Shown piece by piece: positions 1 to 8,474 of a stretch of DNA of 64,000 bases (within the stretch, counting starts at the first letter, position 1; every line of letters starts with the position of its first letter). The position numbers and the translations under genes were made by a program. Source of the stretch: Niveispirillum irakense DSM 11586 (GTDB lineage Bacteria; Pseudomonadota; Alphaproteobacteria; Azospirillales; Azospirillaceae); contig NZ_KE386933.1 of NCBI RefSeq assembly GCF_000429645.1, forward strand, positions 918,517 to 982,516, given 5' to 3'. The notes under the pieces were generated by a model. That model worked only from the letters and a program-made list of their open reading frames with translations. It was not told the DNA's origin and did no database searches.

Positions 1-2709
1 ATATGTGACGCTACCGATACGACGGAAGTCGCCCGGACCAACGACGTCAAGGTCGTTATCGATGTTAGCCGGTCCGACATAACGGGTTTGCCAGGACAAG
101 GTCATCGGACCACCGTGATAGGTGAGCGACCCGGAGACGCGATACTTGGAAGCACCAACCTCGCCGTCATCGATATCAAGATCCGCACCCGGCAGCGGCT
201 CGAGTTCGAGCTTGTCGAGATAGGTCATGATGGCGCTGAAGCTAATGGTACCCGGCTCGCCGGAACCGAACGCATTGAAGTCCAGGCCGACATCAGCCAG
301 GTCAAAGCGATAATCCACGGCAAAGTCGATACCGCTGGTGGTCTGGGTAGCGATATTGCCTTGCACCAGATCGGTGCGGGTGATCCGGCCGGAGATCGGA
401 TCGCGTGCCATCAGGTTACAGAAATTGCCCGACACGTAGCACTGCTCGATGGCGTAGTTGCGCGGAACGCCGGAAATCGCATCCTTTATGTCGATATCGA
501 AATAATCGACCGTAAAGGACAAATTATCGATGAAGCTCGGCGTCAACACCGCACCAAGGGTGAGGGTGTCAGCCTTTTCTTCCTGTAGGTCCGGGTTGCC
601 GCGGTTGAAACCAGTGATCTGCTGGATTTCAAGCTGGGTCGGCGTGTAGACACCCTCCGAAGCGATACGTGATGCAATGCCCGACTCCGCACGGCACCGG
701 CTGTCTTGTGCCCGGCTAGAGGTAGCAGTCGTGCCAGCGCAGATATCGACGATACCGGTCGGGAAGGTCTGACCACCCGGATTGTACAGTTCGGAGATGT
801 TGGGCGCACGGACCGCACGCGCATACTTGCCCCGCAGACGAATGTCTTCAATGACCTGCCACTCTGCGCCGGCGTTCCAACTCGTGGTCTTACCGACGGT
901 GCTGTAGTCAGAGTAACGGACGGCAGCCTGTACACCAACATATTCAGCGAACGGAACATCCTTGATCAGGGGGATGTCAACTTCGCCGAAGGCTTCCCAG
1001 ACGTCGAACTTGCCGATGACATCCGGCACGGCATTGCCGGCGTTCAGACCGGCGCGCGTCAGCGGATCGGAACGGGCTTCGCTGCTCTCCTGACGCCATT
1101 CACCGCCCACGGCAACACCCAGATCACCTGCCGGAAGCTCGAACAGAGGACCGGTAACGATCGCGGATGCGACATGCTGGTCAACTTCAGCCTTGCGCAT
1201 GCTGTCGGCACGAACGTAGTCAGCCGCAGCCTTGGTGATGGAACCTGCGCCGAAAATATTGATCGGGACGCAGCCATTGGCGCGCGCAGTTGCATCGCGG
1301 CAGATGATTTCGGTGCGATTACCGTTGCCGTTCAGATCATTCACGTCAACCAGGGCGTCAAGAGCTTCGCGGAAGCTCTGCTCATTGATCTGACCAGTTG
1401 AGTTCTGTGACTGGGTGGTGCGGCCATAGGTGTAAGACGTTTCATACGTCCAGCCTTCGGCTACAGGTATGTCGCCCTTGAAACCGGTTGAGAAGCGGAA
1501 GGTCTGACGTGTGTTGTCAGAGCCGCGATCAGCAACTTCCAGCAGACGGCGGCTGAAATTCAAGCCCGTCACCGTCTGGCCGGCGGGAGCCAAGGACTGG
1601 ATCTGCTGCAGCAGGGCAGCAGGAATGTAGGGGTTGGTCAACGGCATGCCCTGGCCGCTGGCATAGATATCCGTATTGGCCAGCGCGAAGGCTTCCAACT
1701 GGGATTCCGTTTTGACGGAGGCGTACGTACCTTCGAGGAAATAGTTGATCGAAGGTGTGATTTCGTAATTGGTATTCAGGCCGAGCAGATAACGTTCGGT
1801 CGGGGTCTGGATGTAGCGGGCGCCGTTACGATTGTAGCCGTCACGAACGGTATTCAAAGTGGTGACGGTACCATCGGGCAGGACGACGCGGTTGGCAGTA
1901 TTGCCGACATAAGTGCCGGAGGAATTATTCCGGATGCCGCTAAAGAAACCACCAGGACCGAAGGAGCTGTAGGCTGGATTGGTCACAGCACCCGTTGCCG
2001 GGCTACGCTGAATATCAACGGCAGACAGCTTACGGTCGCGGGAGAAGACTTCCTCTTCCTTGTCATAGGTCAGAGAAAGGACGGCATTACCACGACCGTC
2101 GTCAAAATCACCGCCAATGGTGGATGACACGCGGTACTGCTCGGAATCACCGCGATCGCTGATACCGGCCTTACCCTCAACCTGCATACCCTGGAAGTTG
2201 TCCTTCAGGATAATGTTGACCACGCCGGCCACGGCGTCGGCACCATAGACTGCGGAAGCGCCACCGGTGATGACTTCAACGCGGTCGATGAAAGCGGTCG
2301 GGATGGAGTTGAAATCCACCGCAGAGTTGCCGGGAACGCCAGCAACCATCCGACGACCGTTAACCAGAACCAGCGTACGCGCTTCGCCAAGGTTACGCAG
2401 ATCGATGGTGTTGACGCCAGAATTGTTAACGTCAAAGTTACCGGTGGTCGAAGAGAAGGTCGAAACGCCAGAAGAGGGTAACTCACGCAGAACATCGGAG
2501 ACGTTGTCCTGGCCAGAAAGAGCCAGCGCAGCGCTGTCGACAACGGTCACAGGAGTCGGAGACGAAACATTAGTGCGCGCGATGCGCGAACCAGTCACTA
2601 CGATTTCGTCAAGTGTGGTTGTCTCCTGCGCATGCACACCACCAACGGCAACTGCCAGTGCACCACCGCACAGCAAAGCTGCCTTCAAGCCGCTAGACTT
2701 CATATTCAT
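1..2709 (-). CDS. TonB-dependent outer-membrane receptor, partial (C-terminus outside window)
   Basis: An open frame of 903 codons runs without a stop from an ATG at 2709 off the left edge, so the last strands of the barrel are missing. The N-terminus has a signal peptide ending near VHAQ, then a TonB-box-like stretch (TLDEIVVTGSRI) and a plug domain with the hallmark GGASAVYGADAVAGVVNI at about residue 130. The rest alternates aromatic-rich beta strands with long loops, and a cysteine pair is visible in an extracellular-type loop. Such receptors import scarce substrates across the outer membrane using TonB-ExbBD energy. The substrate cannot be told from the sequence; the style resembles the large receptor sets of Caulobacter and sphingomonads. 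The start has a GGGGA ribosome-binding site. It is divergent from the TPR-oxygenase gene. Confidence 0.93.
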   Translation of the reverse strand, partial: MNMKSSGLKAALLCGGALAVAVGGVHAQETTTLDEIVVTGSRIARTNVSSPTPVTVVDSAALALSGQDNVSDVLRELPSSGVSTFSSTTGNFDVNNSGVNTIDLRNLGEARTLVLVNGRRMVAGVPGNSAVDFNSIPTAFIDRVEVITGGASAVYGADAVAGVVNIILKDNFQGMQVEGKAGISDRGDSEQYRVSSTIGGDFDDGRGNAVLSLTYDKEEEVFSRDRKLSAVDIQRSPATGAVTNPAYSSFGPGGFFSGIRNNSSGTYVGNTANRVVLPDGTVTTLNTVRDGYNRNGARYIQTPTERYLLGLNTNYEITPSINYFLEGTYASVKTESQLEAFALANTDIYASGQGMPLTNPYIPAALLQQIQSLAPAGQTVTGLNFSRRLLEVADRGSDNTRQTFRFSTGFKGDIPVAEGWTYETSYTYGRTTQSQNSTGQINEQSFREALDALVDVNDLNGNGNRTEIICRDATARANGCVPINIFGAGSITKAAADYVRADSMRKAEVDQHVASAIVTGPLFELPAGDLGVAVGGEWRQESSEARSDPLTRAGLNAGNAVPDVIGKFDVWEAFGEVDIPLIKDVPFAEYVGVQAAVRYSDYSTVGKTTSWNAGAEWQVIEDIRLRGKYARAVRAPNISELYNPGGQTFPTGIVDICAGTTATSSRAQDSRCRAESGIASRIASEGVYTPTQLEIQQITGFNRGNPDLQEEKADTLTLGAVLTPSFIDNLSFTVDYFDIDIKDAISGVPRNYAIEQCYVSGNFCNLMARDPISGRITRTDLVQGNIATQTTSGIDFAVDYRFDLADVGLDFNAFGSGEPGTISFSAIMTYLDKLELEPLPGADLDIDDGEVGASKYRVSGSLTYHGGPMTLSWQTRYVGPANIDNDLDVVGPGDFRRIGSVTY

Positions 2710-3109
2710 TGTGTAATCCCCATTTATTTCGTCCGATACGGAGGGGTTTGCTGGTTATCCAGCTTGTTCCTTGCCCTGCATCAGGGGGTAGTTAAGAGGC
2801 TCGGGTGCGGTGGGATCAATCAACAATCCCCCAAAATTTGTCATCAATCAGTCACTGTTGCACATTTGCCTCGCTATTAAGATATTTATGGAACAAAATT
2901 TCGAAATAACTCTTCCTCAAGAAATCAAAAAACGATTCTTCTTAGGGGAAAGTGATCTCCAGATGGTTCTTTGGCTTGGGGGTTAGGGAAACGTGGAAAT
3001 AAGAGTCTATGGTCGAGGTGTTGAAGGAGTGATTCCGTGTTAGGACGGGGCTTGGCGCATGTCATTTCGATCCGGGGACATGCTTTTCCGATTTTCCTGA
3101 TGTGAGACC
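2710..3109. promoter_or_regulatory. Divergent intergenic region between TonB receptor and TPR-oxygenase
   Basis: This 400-base gap holds no convincing gene. The stretch at about 2870-2950 is clearly more AT-rich than its surroundings and is where divergent promoters would be expected. I could not settle on a -35/-10 pair on either strand. Confidence 0.4.
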
Positions 3110-4972
3110 ATGACCGGCATCCGATCCCGCACTGTGCCCGACCTTCTTGCGGAAGCCTTCACGGCACAGAGGGCTGGTGACCTACCGAAAGCAGAGCGGC
3201 TGTATAAAGCCGTTTTGCAGCAGGATCCGCGTAACACCGACGCATTTCAGTTGCTGGGACTTATCGCTAAGGCGGTAGGTAAGCTGGAGGTTGCCGCTGA
3301 CTTGATGCAACGCTCTCTCTCCATTAATCCGCGGCAACCACATGTTCAGAATAATCTGGGTAATGTCCTGGTCGATCTGGGGCGTGCTGAGGAAGCGCTG
3401 AGCCATTATGGAACGGCTATTCGCCTGCGGCCTGATTATTCGGAAGCAAAGCTCAACCTGTGCCGCGCATTATGCCAGACGGGCCATATGCAGGAGGCCG
3501 AGCAGGGGCTGCGCGATTTACTGCAGGACAATCCCCAGGACCGGGGCGCTGCCGTGGAACTGGGAATCCTTTTAACCCGGGCACATCGCTTGGATGAGGC
3601 GGAAGCTGTTTACCGTTCCATTCTGGAGAATGCGGGTGCGACCGTCCACCCGTTGCATAATTTGGGATTGGTGCTGAAGCTGAAGGGAAACTACACGGAG
3701 GCCATCGCCTGTTACCGACGGGCGTTAACGCTCAATTCATCTGCCAAAGAAATTTGGCTTAATCTCGGTAATGCCCTGAGCGGCATTGATGAGTATGAAG
3801 AAGCCATCAGCGCCTATCGTGAGACCTTGCGGTTGGATCCATTCGACCGTGATGCCCATGCCAATCTCAACGGATTGTTATGGCGCACCGGCGCGCATGG
3901 AGAGTTGCTTCATTCTTATGAAGCGGCCCGCCAGGTGGCGGCCGATAACCCAGCAGTGCTGGAGATGATTGCGGAAGCAAAGGCGACTTACGGCCGCCTT
4001 CAGGAGGCGCTTGAAGAACTGGAAACTGCGATACGCCTCGCGCCGACGGATGCGAATATCATCAGGACTCTGGGCTATGTGCTTCTTCGGCTGGGTCGCC
4101 CAGCGGAAGCACTCGGGCATTTTGAAGCCGGTTTGAAGGAAAATGCCAGCGAGATCCCGCTTCTGCGCGGGGCGGCTGAGACAGCTTTGCAGTTGGGACA
4201 ATCGAGCGTTGCCCTGACATACCTTCAGAAGGTGATTGATATCGTACCGGATGACCAGAAGGCTTTGTCACTGTTGGGGCCTGCATGGCGACAAATGGAC
4301 AGTCAGAAGGAGCTTTGGATCAACGACTATGATCATTTGATTGGCGTTATTGATCTGGCGTCACCCGCCGACTTTCCTGATATTCATACATTCAATGAGG
4401 CGTTGCTCCGCGATCTGGCGCGTGTTCACGAAACGCAGCACGAGCCCGTTGACCAGACCCTGCGAAACGGTACGCAGAGTTCAGACGCCTTGTTCGGGCG
4501 GCTGAACGAGCCGTCCGTCCCGATCCTCCTGCTGGAGGAGATGATAAGGGCAGCCGTACGCGACTTTATATCGTCTCTTCCTGATGATCACACGCACCCC
4601 TTCTTACGGCGGAAATCGCCCTCAGTTGCCTTTTCAGGCTCCTGGTCTTCCAGGTTGCGGGATGAAGGGTACCATACTGACCATATTCACCCGGAAGGGT
4701 GGATTAGCGGATGCTATTACGTAGATGTACCGGACTGCTGTCGGGATAAGACGGCGAGGCAGGGATGGATTAAATTTGGCTCTCCCGTCCTTGGGGAGGC
4801 GATGCAGCAACCATTCCGGCGGGCCGTGCAGCCCGTTCCGGGACGCCTGGTTCTTTTTCCATCATATTTCTGGCACGGAACGATCCCGTTCAGATCGCAG
4901 CAGACCCGTACGACTATTGCTTTTGACGCTGTTCCCGATATGACCGGACCGAAACAAAACAGCCCGGCGTGA
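3110..4972 (+). CDS. TPR-repeat protein with C-terminal 2OG-Fe(II) oxygenase domain
   Basis: The 620-residue protein has about eleven tetratricopeptide repeats over residues 10-400 (for example NNLGNVLVDLGRAEEALSHY). A C-terminal double-stranded beta-helix domain follows at about 430-615. That domain shows the iron-binding H522-x-D524 (YHTDHIHPEGW), the distal H589 (FWHGT) and R600 (RTTIAFD), which would bind 2-oxoglutarate. All ligands are present, so an active dioxygenase is likely; this matches the putative 2OG-Fe(II) oxygenase family often found fused to TPRs. No signal peptide is visible, so it is probably cytoplasmic, with the repeats as substrate grip. The substrate is unknown. It is divergent from a TonB receptor. 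The stop codon lies inside a terminator hairpin shared with accC. Confidence 0.88.
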   Translation: MTGIRSRTVPDLLAEAFTAQRAGDLPKAERLYKAVLQQDPRNTDAFQLLGLIAKAVGKLEVAADLMQRSLSINPRQPHVQNNLGNVLVDLGRAEEALSHYGTAIRLRPDYSEAKLNLCRALCQTGHMQEAEQGLRDLLQDNPQDRGAAVELGILLTRAHRLDEAEAVYRSILENAGATVHPLHNLGLVLKLKGNYTEAIACYRRALTLNSSAKEIWLNLGNALSGIDEYEEAISAYRETLRLDPFDRDAHANLNGLLWRTGAHGELLHSYEAARQVAADNPAVLEMIAEAKATYGRLQEALEELETAIRLAPTDANIIRTLGYVLLRLGRPAEALGHFEAGLKENASEIPLLRGAAETALQLGQSSVALTYLQKVIDIVPDDQKALSLLGPAWRQMDSQKELWINDYDHLIGVIDLASPADFPDIHTFNEALLRDLARVHETQHEPVDQTLRNGTQSSDALFGRLNEPSVPILLLEEMIRAAVRDFISSLPDDHTHPFLRRKSPSVAFSGSWSSRLRDEGYHTDHIHPEGWISGCYYVDVPDCCRDKTARQGWIKFGSPVLGEAMQQPFRRAVQPVPGRLVLFPSYFWHGTIPFRSQQTRTTIAFDAVPDMTGPKQNSPA

Positions 4973-4984
4973 AGCCGGGCTGTT
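4958..4984. terminator. Bidirectional terminator between TPR-oxygenase and accC
   Basis: A perfect 11-bp stem (AACAGCCCGGC) with a 5-base loop overlaps the stop codon of the TPR-oxygenase gene. It is preceded by an A-rich run and followed by TTTGT, so it can end transcription from both converging genes. Confidence 0.8.
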
Positions 4985-5010
4985 TGTCGGTGTCGTCTGT
5001 ATAAGGCAGA

Positions 5011-6384
5011 TCAGCTTTCAGACTGCTGCTTCATCCAGCCTTCCATCCACTTGATGTCATAATCGCCATTGATGAAATCGGGTTCGGCGATGATGCGCTG
5101 ATGCAGCGGGATGGACGTGTCCACACCGGTGATCACAAACTCCTCCAGCGCCCGACGCAAGCGCATCAAGCACTCGTTACGGGTATTGCCGTGAACGATC
5201 AGCTTGGCGATCATGCTGTCATAATGCGGCGGCACGCGATAACCGTCATACAGCGCGCTGTCTACGCGCACACCAAGGCCACCCGGTGCATGATACTGGG
5301 TGATCTGCCCTGGTGAGGGCATGAAGGTCACAGCGTTTTCCGCATTGATACGGCATTCAATCGAATGGCCGTGGAAGCGGATATCCTGCTGCGTGTAACC
5401 CAGCGGGGCACCGGTGGCGACACGGATCTGCTCGCGCACCAGATCGACACCCGTGATCATTTCCGTGATCGTATGTTCGATCTGCAGGCGGGTATTCATC
5501 TCGATGAAATAGAACTGCCCGTTTTCGTACAGGAATTCCATCGTACCGACGCCGCGATAGCCCAGGAGCTTGGCGGTGCGTGCGGCGAGGCTGCCGACTT
5601 TTTCCCGTTCCTCTGCGTTCAGGGCCGGGGAGGGGGCCTCTTCCACCACTTTCTGGTGGCGCCGCTGGATGGAGCAGTCACGCTCACCGAAATGAACCAC
5701 ATTGCCATGGTGATCGCCCATCAACTGGATTTCGATGTGGCGCGGGTTGGCGAGGTACTTTTCCAGATAGACTTCGTCATTGCCGAAGGCGGCGCGGGCC
5801 TCGCCACGGGCAAGCTGGTAGGCCTCCCGCAACTCGTCCTTGCTGTAGGCCACCTTCATGCCCTTGCCACCACCACCGGCGGCCGCCTTGATCAGAACCG
5901 GATAACCGATCTGGTCAGCGACGCTGGCAGCCGTTTCAAAGCTGTCGACCGGTCCGTCGGAACCGGGAACGCAGGGCAGGCCCAGGGCGATAACCGTCTT
6001 CTTGGCGGTCACCTTGTCGCCCATCACCCGGATATGGTCTGGTGTCGGCCCGATCCAGGCGAAACCATGCTCAATCACCATATCGGCAAACTGGGCATTC
6101 TCCGCCATGAAGCCGATGCCGGGATGGATGGCATCGGCGCCCGTGATGGCCGCCGCCGACAGGATTGCCGGGATGTTGAGATAGCTTTCCTTGGCCGAGG
6201 GCGGGCCGATGCACACGCTCTCGTCAGCCAGACGGACATGCATCGCATCGGCGTCAGCCGTGGAATGCACGGCCACCGTCTTGATGCCCATTTCGCGGCA
6301 GGCGCGGTGGATGCGTAACGCGATCTCACCACGATTGGCGATCAGGACCTTGTCGAACAGGCCACCCTGCAAGTGCGCGGTCAT
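5011..6384 (-). CDS. accC: Acetyl-CoA carboxylase, biotin carboxylase subunit
   Basis: AccC carboxylates the biotin on BCCP using ATP and bicarbonate, the first half-reaction of malonyl-CoA formation for fatty acid synthesis. The protein opens with the family signature LFDKVLIANRGEIALRI. It has the glycine-rich ATP loop (KAAAGGGGKGMKV) and the MNTRLQIEHTITEMITG catalytic block near residue 290. The length of 457 is normal. A TTG at 6399 gives a slightly longer frame overlapping the accB stop, but ATG 6384 has a GAGTGA-like ribosome-binding site and is preferred. It is the last gene of aroQ-accB-accC. Confidence 0.95.
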   Translation of the reverse strand: MTAHLQGGLFDKVLIANRGEIALRIHRACREMGIKTVAVHSTADADAMHVRLADESVCIGPPSAKESYLNIPAILSAAAITGADAIHPGIGFMAENAQFADMVIEHGFAWIGPTPDHIRVMGDKVTAKKTVIALGLPCVPGSDGPVDSFETAASVADQIGYPVLIKAAAGGGGKGMKVAYSKDELREAYQLARGEARAAFGNDEVYLEKYLANPRHIEIQLMGDHHGNVVHFGERDCSIQRRHQKVVEEAPSPALNAEEREKVGSLAARTAKLLGYRGVGTMEFLYENGQFYFIEMNTRLQIEHTITEMITGVDLVREQIRVATGAPLGYTQQDIRFHGHSIECRINAENAVTFMPSPGQITQYHAPGGLGVRVDSALYDGYRVPPHYDSMIAKLIVHGNTRNECLMRLRRALEEFVITGVDTSIPLHQRIIAEPDFINGDYDIKWMEGWMKQQSES

Positions 6385-6391
6385 CGCCGGA

Positions 6392-6892
6392 TCACTCAAT
6401 GATCAGCAGGGGCTGGCCGAACTCGACCGGCTGGGCATCGGAAATCAGGATTTCCGTCACGGTGCCGCCCTTGGCAGCCTTGATCGGGTTCATGACCTTC
6501 ATGGCTTCGATGATCAGCACGGTCTGGCCGGCCTTCACCGTATCGCCCACCTTCACGAACGGGGTGCCACCCGGTTCGGAGGCGGCATAGGCGGTGCCGA
6601 CCATCGGGGATTTCAGCGCGCCGGGATGCTGCGCCGGCGACGCAGCAGGGGCGGCTGCGGCAGCGACCGGGGCTGCCGCCACGGCAACGGGCGCCGCCGG
6701 CATGGCATAAGCCGCAGGGGCAGCGACCGGGGCGGCGCGGCTGAGCCGGATGCGGCGTTCGCCTTCCGAATATTCCATTTCCGTCAGGCCCGACTCCTCA
6801 AGGAGTTTGGCCATGGTACGCACGAACTCGGCATCCAGATCGAAGCTCGACATGGTCTTCTTAACCTTATCCAATGGCTTGTCTTTGTTCAT
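6392..6892 (-). CDS. accB: Acetyl-CoA carboxylase, biotin carboxyl carrier protein
   Basis: BCCP carries the biotin that shuttles carboxyl groups between AccC and the carboxyltransferase. The C-terminal biotinyl domain has the attachment motif EAMKVMNP, whose Lys is biotinylated. An Ala/Pro-rich flexible linker at about 50-90 precedes it, and the N-terminal part is the usual AccC-binding segment. The start is taken at ATG 6892, which shares one base with the aroQ stop (TGATG) and implies translational coupling. A longer upstream frame only overlaps aroQ. The length of 166 is typical. Confidence 0.95.
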   Translation of the reverse strand: MNKDKPLDKVKKTMSSFDLDAEFVRTMAKLLEESGLTEMEYSEGERRIRLSRAAPVAAPAAYAMPAAPVAVAAAPVAAAAAPAASPAQHPGALKSPMVGTAYAASEPGGTPFVKVGDTVKAGQTVLIIEAMKVMNPIKAAKGGTVTEILISDAQPVEFGQPLLIIE

Positions 6893-7365
6893 CACGGCCG
6901 CGGCATGGTTCCGATCAGGCGAGATGCCGCCTGAAGGGCCAGGATATAGCCGTGCGAGCCAAGACCGCATATGACCCCCCGCGCGACCATCGACACATAG
7001 GAATGGTGCCGGAAGGGTTCGCGACGGAAGATATTACTCAGATGAACCTCGATGACCGGCAGGTCAACCGCCGAGAGCGCATCCATGATGGCCACCGAGG
7101 TGTGGGTATAGGCCCCCGCGTTCAGAATGATGGCGTCCTGCCGGTCGCGTGCCTGCTGGATCCATGTCACCAGTTCCCCCTCATGGTTGGACTGGCGGAA
7201 ATCCAGGGCAAGGCCAAGGCGGTCAGCCTCGGCCCGGCAGATCGTTTCCACATCGGCCAATGTCTCCGATCCATAGATCTGCGGTTCACGGGTGCCGAGC
7301 ATATTCAGGTTCGGCCCGTTAAGCAGGAGGATGGAAGGCGGGTTGGCCAAGGAGGAAAGCCCCAT
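6892..7365 (-). CDS. aroQ: 3-Dehydroquinate dehydratase, type II
   Basis: This enzyme removes water from 3-dehydroquinate to give 3-dehydroshikimate in the shikimate pathway. Type II signatures are all present: [17 protein letters not shown], the active-site Arg in [23 protein letters not shown], and [17 protein letters not shown]. The start is taken at ATG 7365 for 157 residues, close to the family's roughly 150. A TTG farther upstream would add 21 unlikely residues. The gene heads the aroQ-accB-accC cluster, an arrangement common in proteobacteria. Confidence 0.95.
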   Translation of the reverse strand: MGLSSLANPPSILLLNGPNLNMLGTREPQIYGSETLADVETICRAEADRLGLALDFRQSNHEGELVTWIQQARDRQDAIILNAGAYTHTSVAIMDALSAVDLPVIEVHLSNIFRREPFRHHSYVSMVARGVICGLGSHGYILALQAASRLIGTMPRP

Positions 7366-7486
7366 TCTGGTCGTCGGTAAAAGCGGGCCGGTTATATCAC
7401 GGCTACAGAAAGGGGCAATGGCCCGCAAACAGCAGGCCGCACCGCGCCCCCCGATGATCGGTGATGTCGCTGTTCAGCCACCGGGA

Positions 7487-8260
7487 TCAGCCGGCCTTGT
7501 CCGCTTTCTTCGCAGCGCGGGCGCTGGCGAAATAGTCAGCGAACTGGCTGGCATCGATGGCGCCGGGGATCAGGGTATCCCCAATCACGAAGCCGGGGGT
7601 GCCGCGGATGCCCAATTCCCGCGCCAGCGCGATATTATCATCAATTTCCTTCTGGATCGCAGGATCCCCCATATCCTCTTCCAACTTCTTAATATTAAGC
7701 CCTACATCCTTGGCAACATTGCGAATTGCATTGGTGTCCAGGCGACCTTCATGGGTCATGAGCGCGCTATGGAACGCCTCATACTTACCTTGACGGTTGG
7801 CTGCCAGGGCGGCGCGTGCGGCTTCGCTGGAGGAAGCTGCCAGGATGGGGAACTCTTTATAGATGACCTTGACCTTGCCATCCTTCTTCACGGCTTCCTT
7901 CCGCTCCGGGTGGCTGCGTTTACAATAGCCGCAATTATAATCGAAAAATTCCACCAGGGTGATGTCTCCTTTGGGGTTCCCCCCGACAGGCCCCGTTTTC
8001 TCCAGCGCATCCCGATTCGCTGCCAGGGCTGCGACCTGGCTTGCCTCCGTCGCCGCTTGCTCTTTCTTTTCAAGCGCGTGGATCGCCTCCAGGATCACTT
8101 CCGGATTGTTGACCAGATAGTCACGGACGATTTTCTCAACGGCAGCCTTGTCCAGCGGTGCATCGGCGGCCGTTGCGGGCAGGGCCCCCATCATGAGGGC
8201 AATGGCGCCTAGGGCACTGCCAGCAGCGAGGCGTCGCAGGGGGGGAGAGAGAGAACGCAT
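7487..8260 (-). CDS. Secreted DsbA-family thiol:disulfide oxidoreductase
   Basis: The 257-residue protein begins with a signal peptide (cleavage likely near ATAADAP), so it acts in the periplasm. A charged N-terminal helix region (about 35-85) resembles the oligomerisation arm of ScsC/Com1-type DsbA relatives. The thioredoxin domain follows with the active site C110-GYC113 (DYNCGYCKRSHP) and the cis-proline loop GTPGFVIG. It may oxidise or isomerise disulfides in exported proteins; which of these cannot be decided without the redox partner, and no dsbB or dsbD is in the window. It lies 121 bases upstream of aroQ on the same strand, a common alphaproteobacterial order. Confidence 0.9.
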   Translation of the reverse strand: MRSLSPPLRRLAAGSALGAIALMMGALPATAADAPLDKAAVEKIVRDYLVNNPEVILEAIHALEKKEQAATEASQVAALAANRDALEKTGPVGGNPKGDITLVEFFDYNCGYCKRSHPERKEAVKKDGKVKVIYKEFPILAASSSEAARAALAANRQGKYEAFHSALMTHEGRLDTNAIRNVAKDVGLNIKKLEEDMGDPAIQKEIDDNIALARELGIRGTPGFVIGDTLIPGAIDASQFADYFASARAAKKADKAG

Positions 8261-8474
8261 GAGTCAGATTCCGTATAATGGTTGCGCGCACGATGCGTCC
8301 GGGCGCCTGGAACTGCAACATCCGACTGGATGGGCCGCGCCATTTCATGGGGGCTGGGTGCGATTTCAGCCTTTGTCGACAATTTTCACGATAAACTGGC
8401 AGTTAGATGATATCGGGCTGTTCAGTTTTCACCCCTGATGAGGGCATAATCACCGCAGCATTCGCAAAGCCGGG

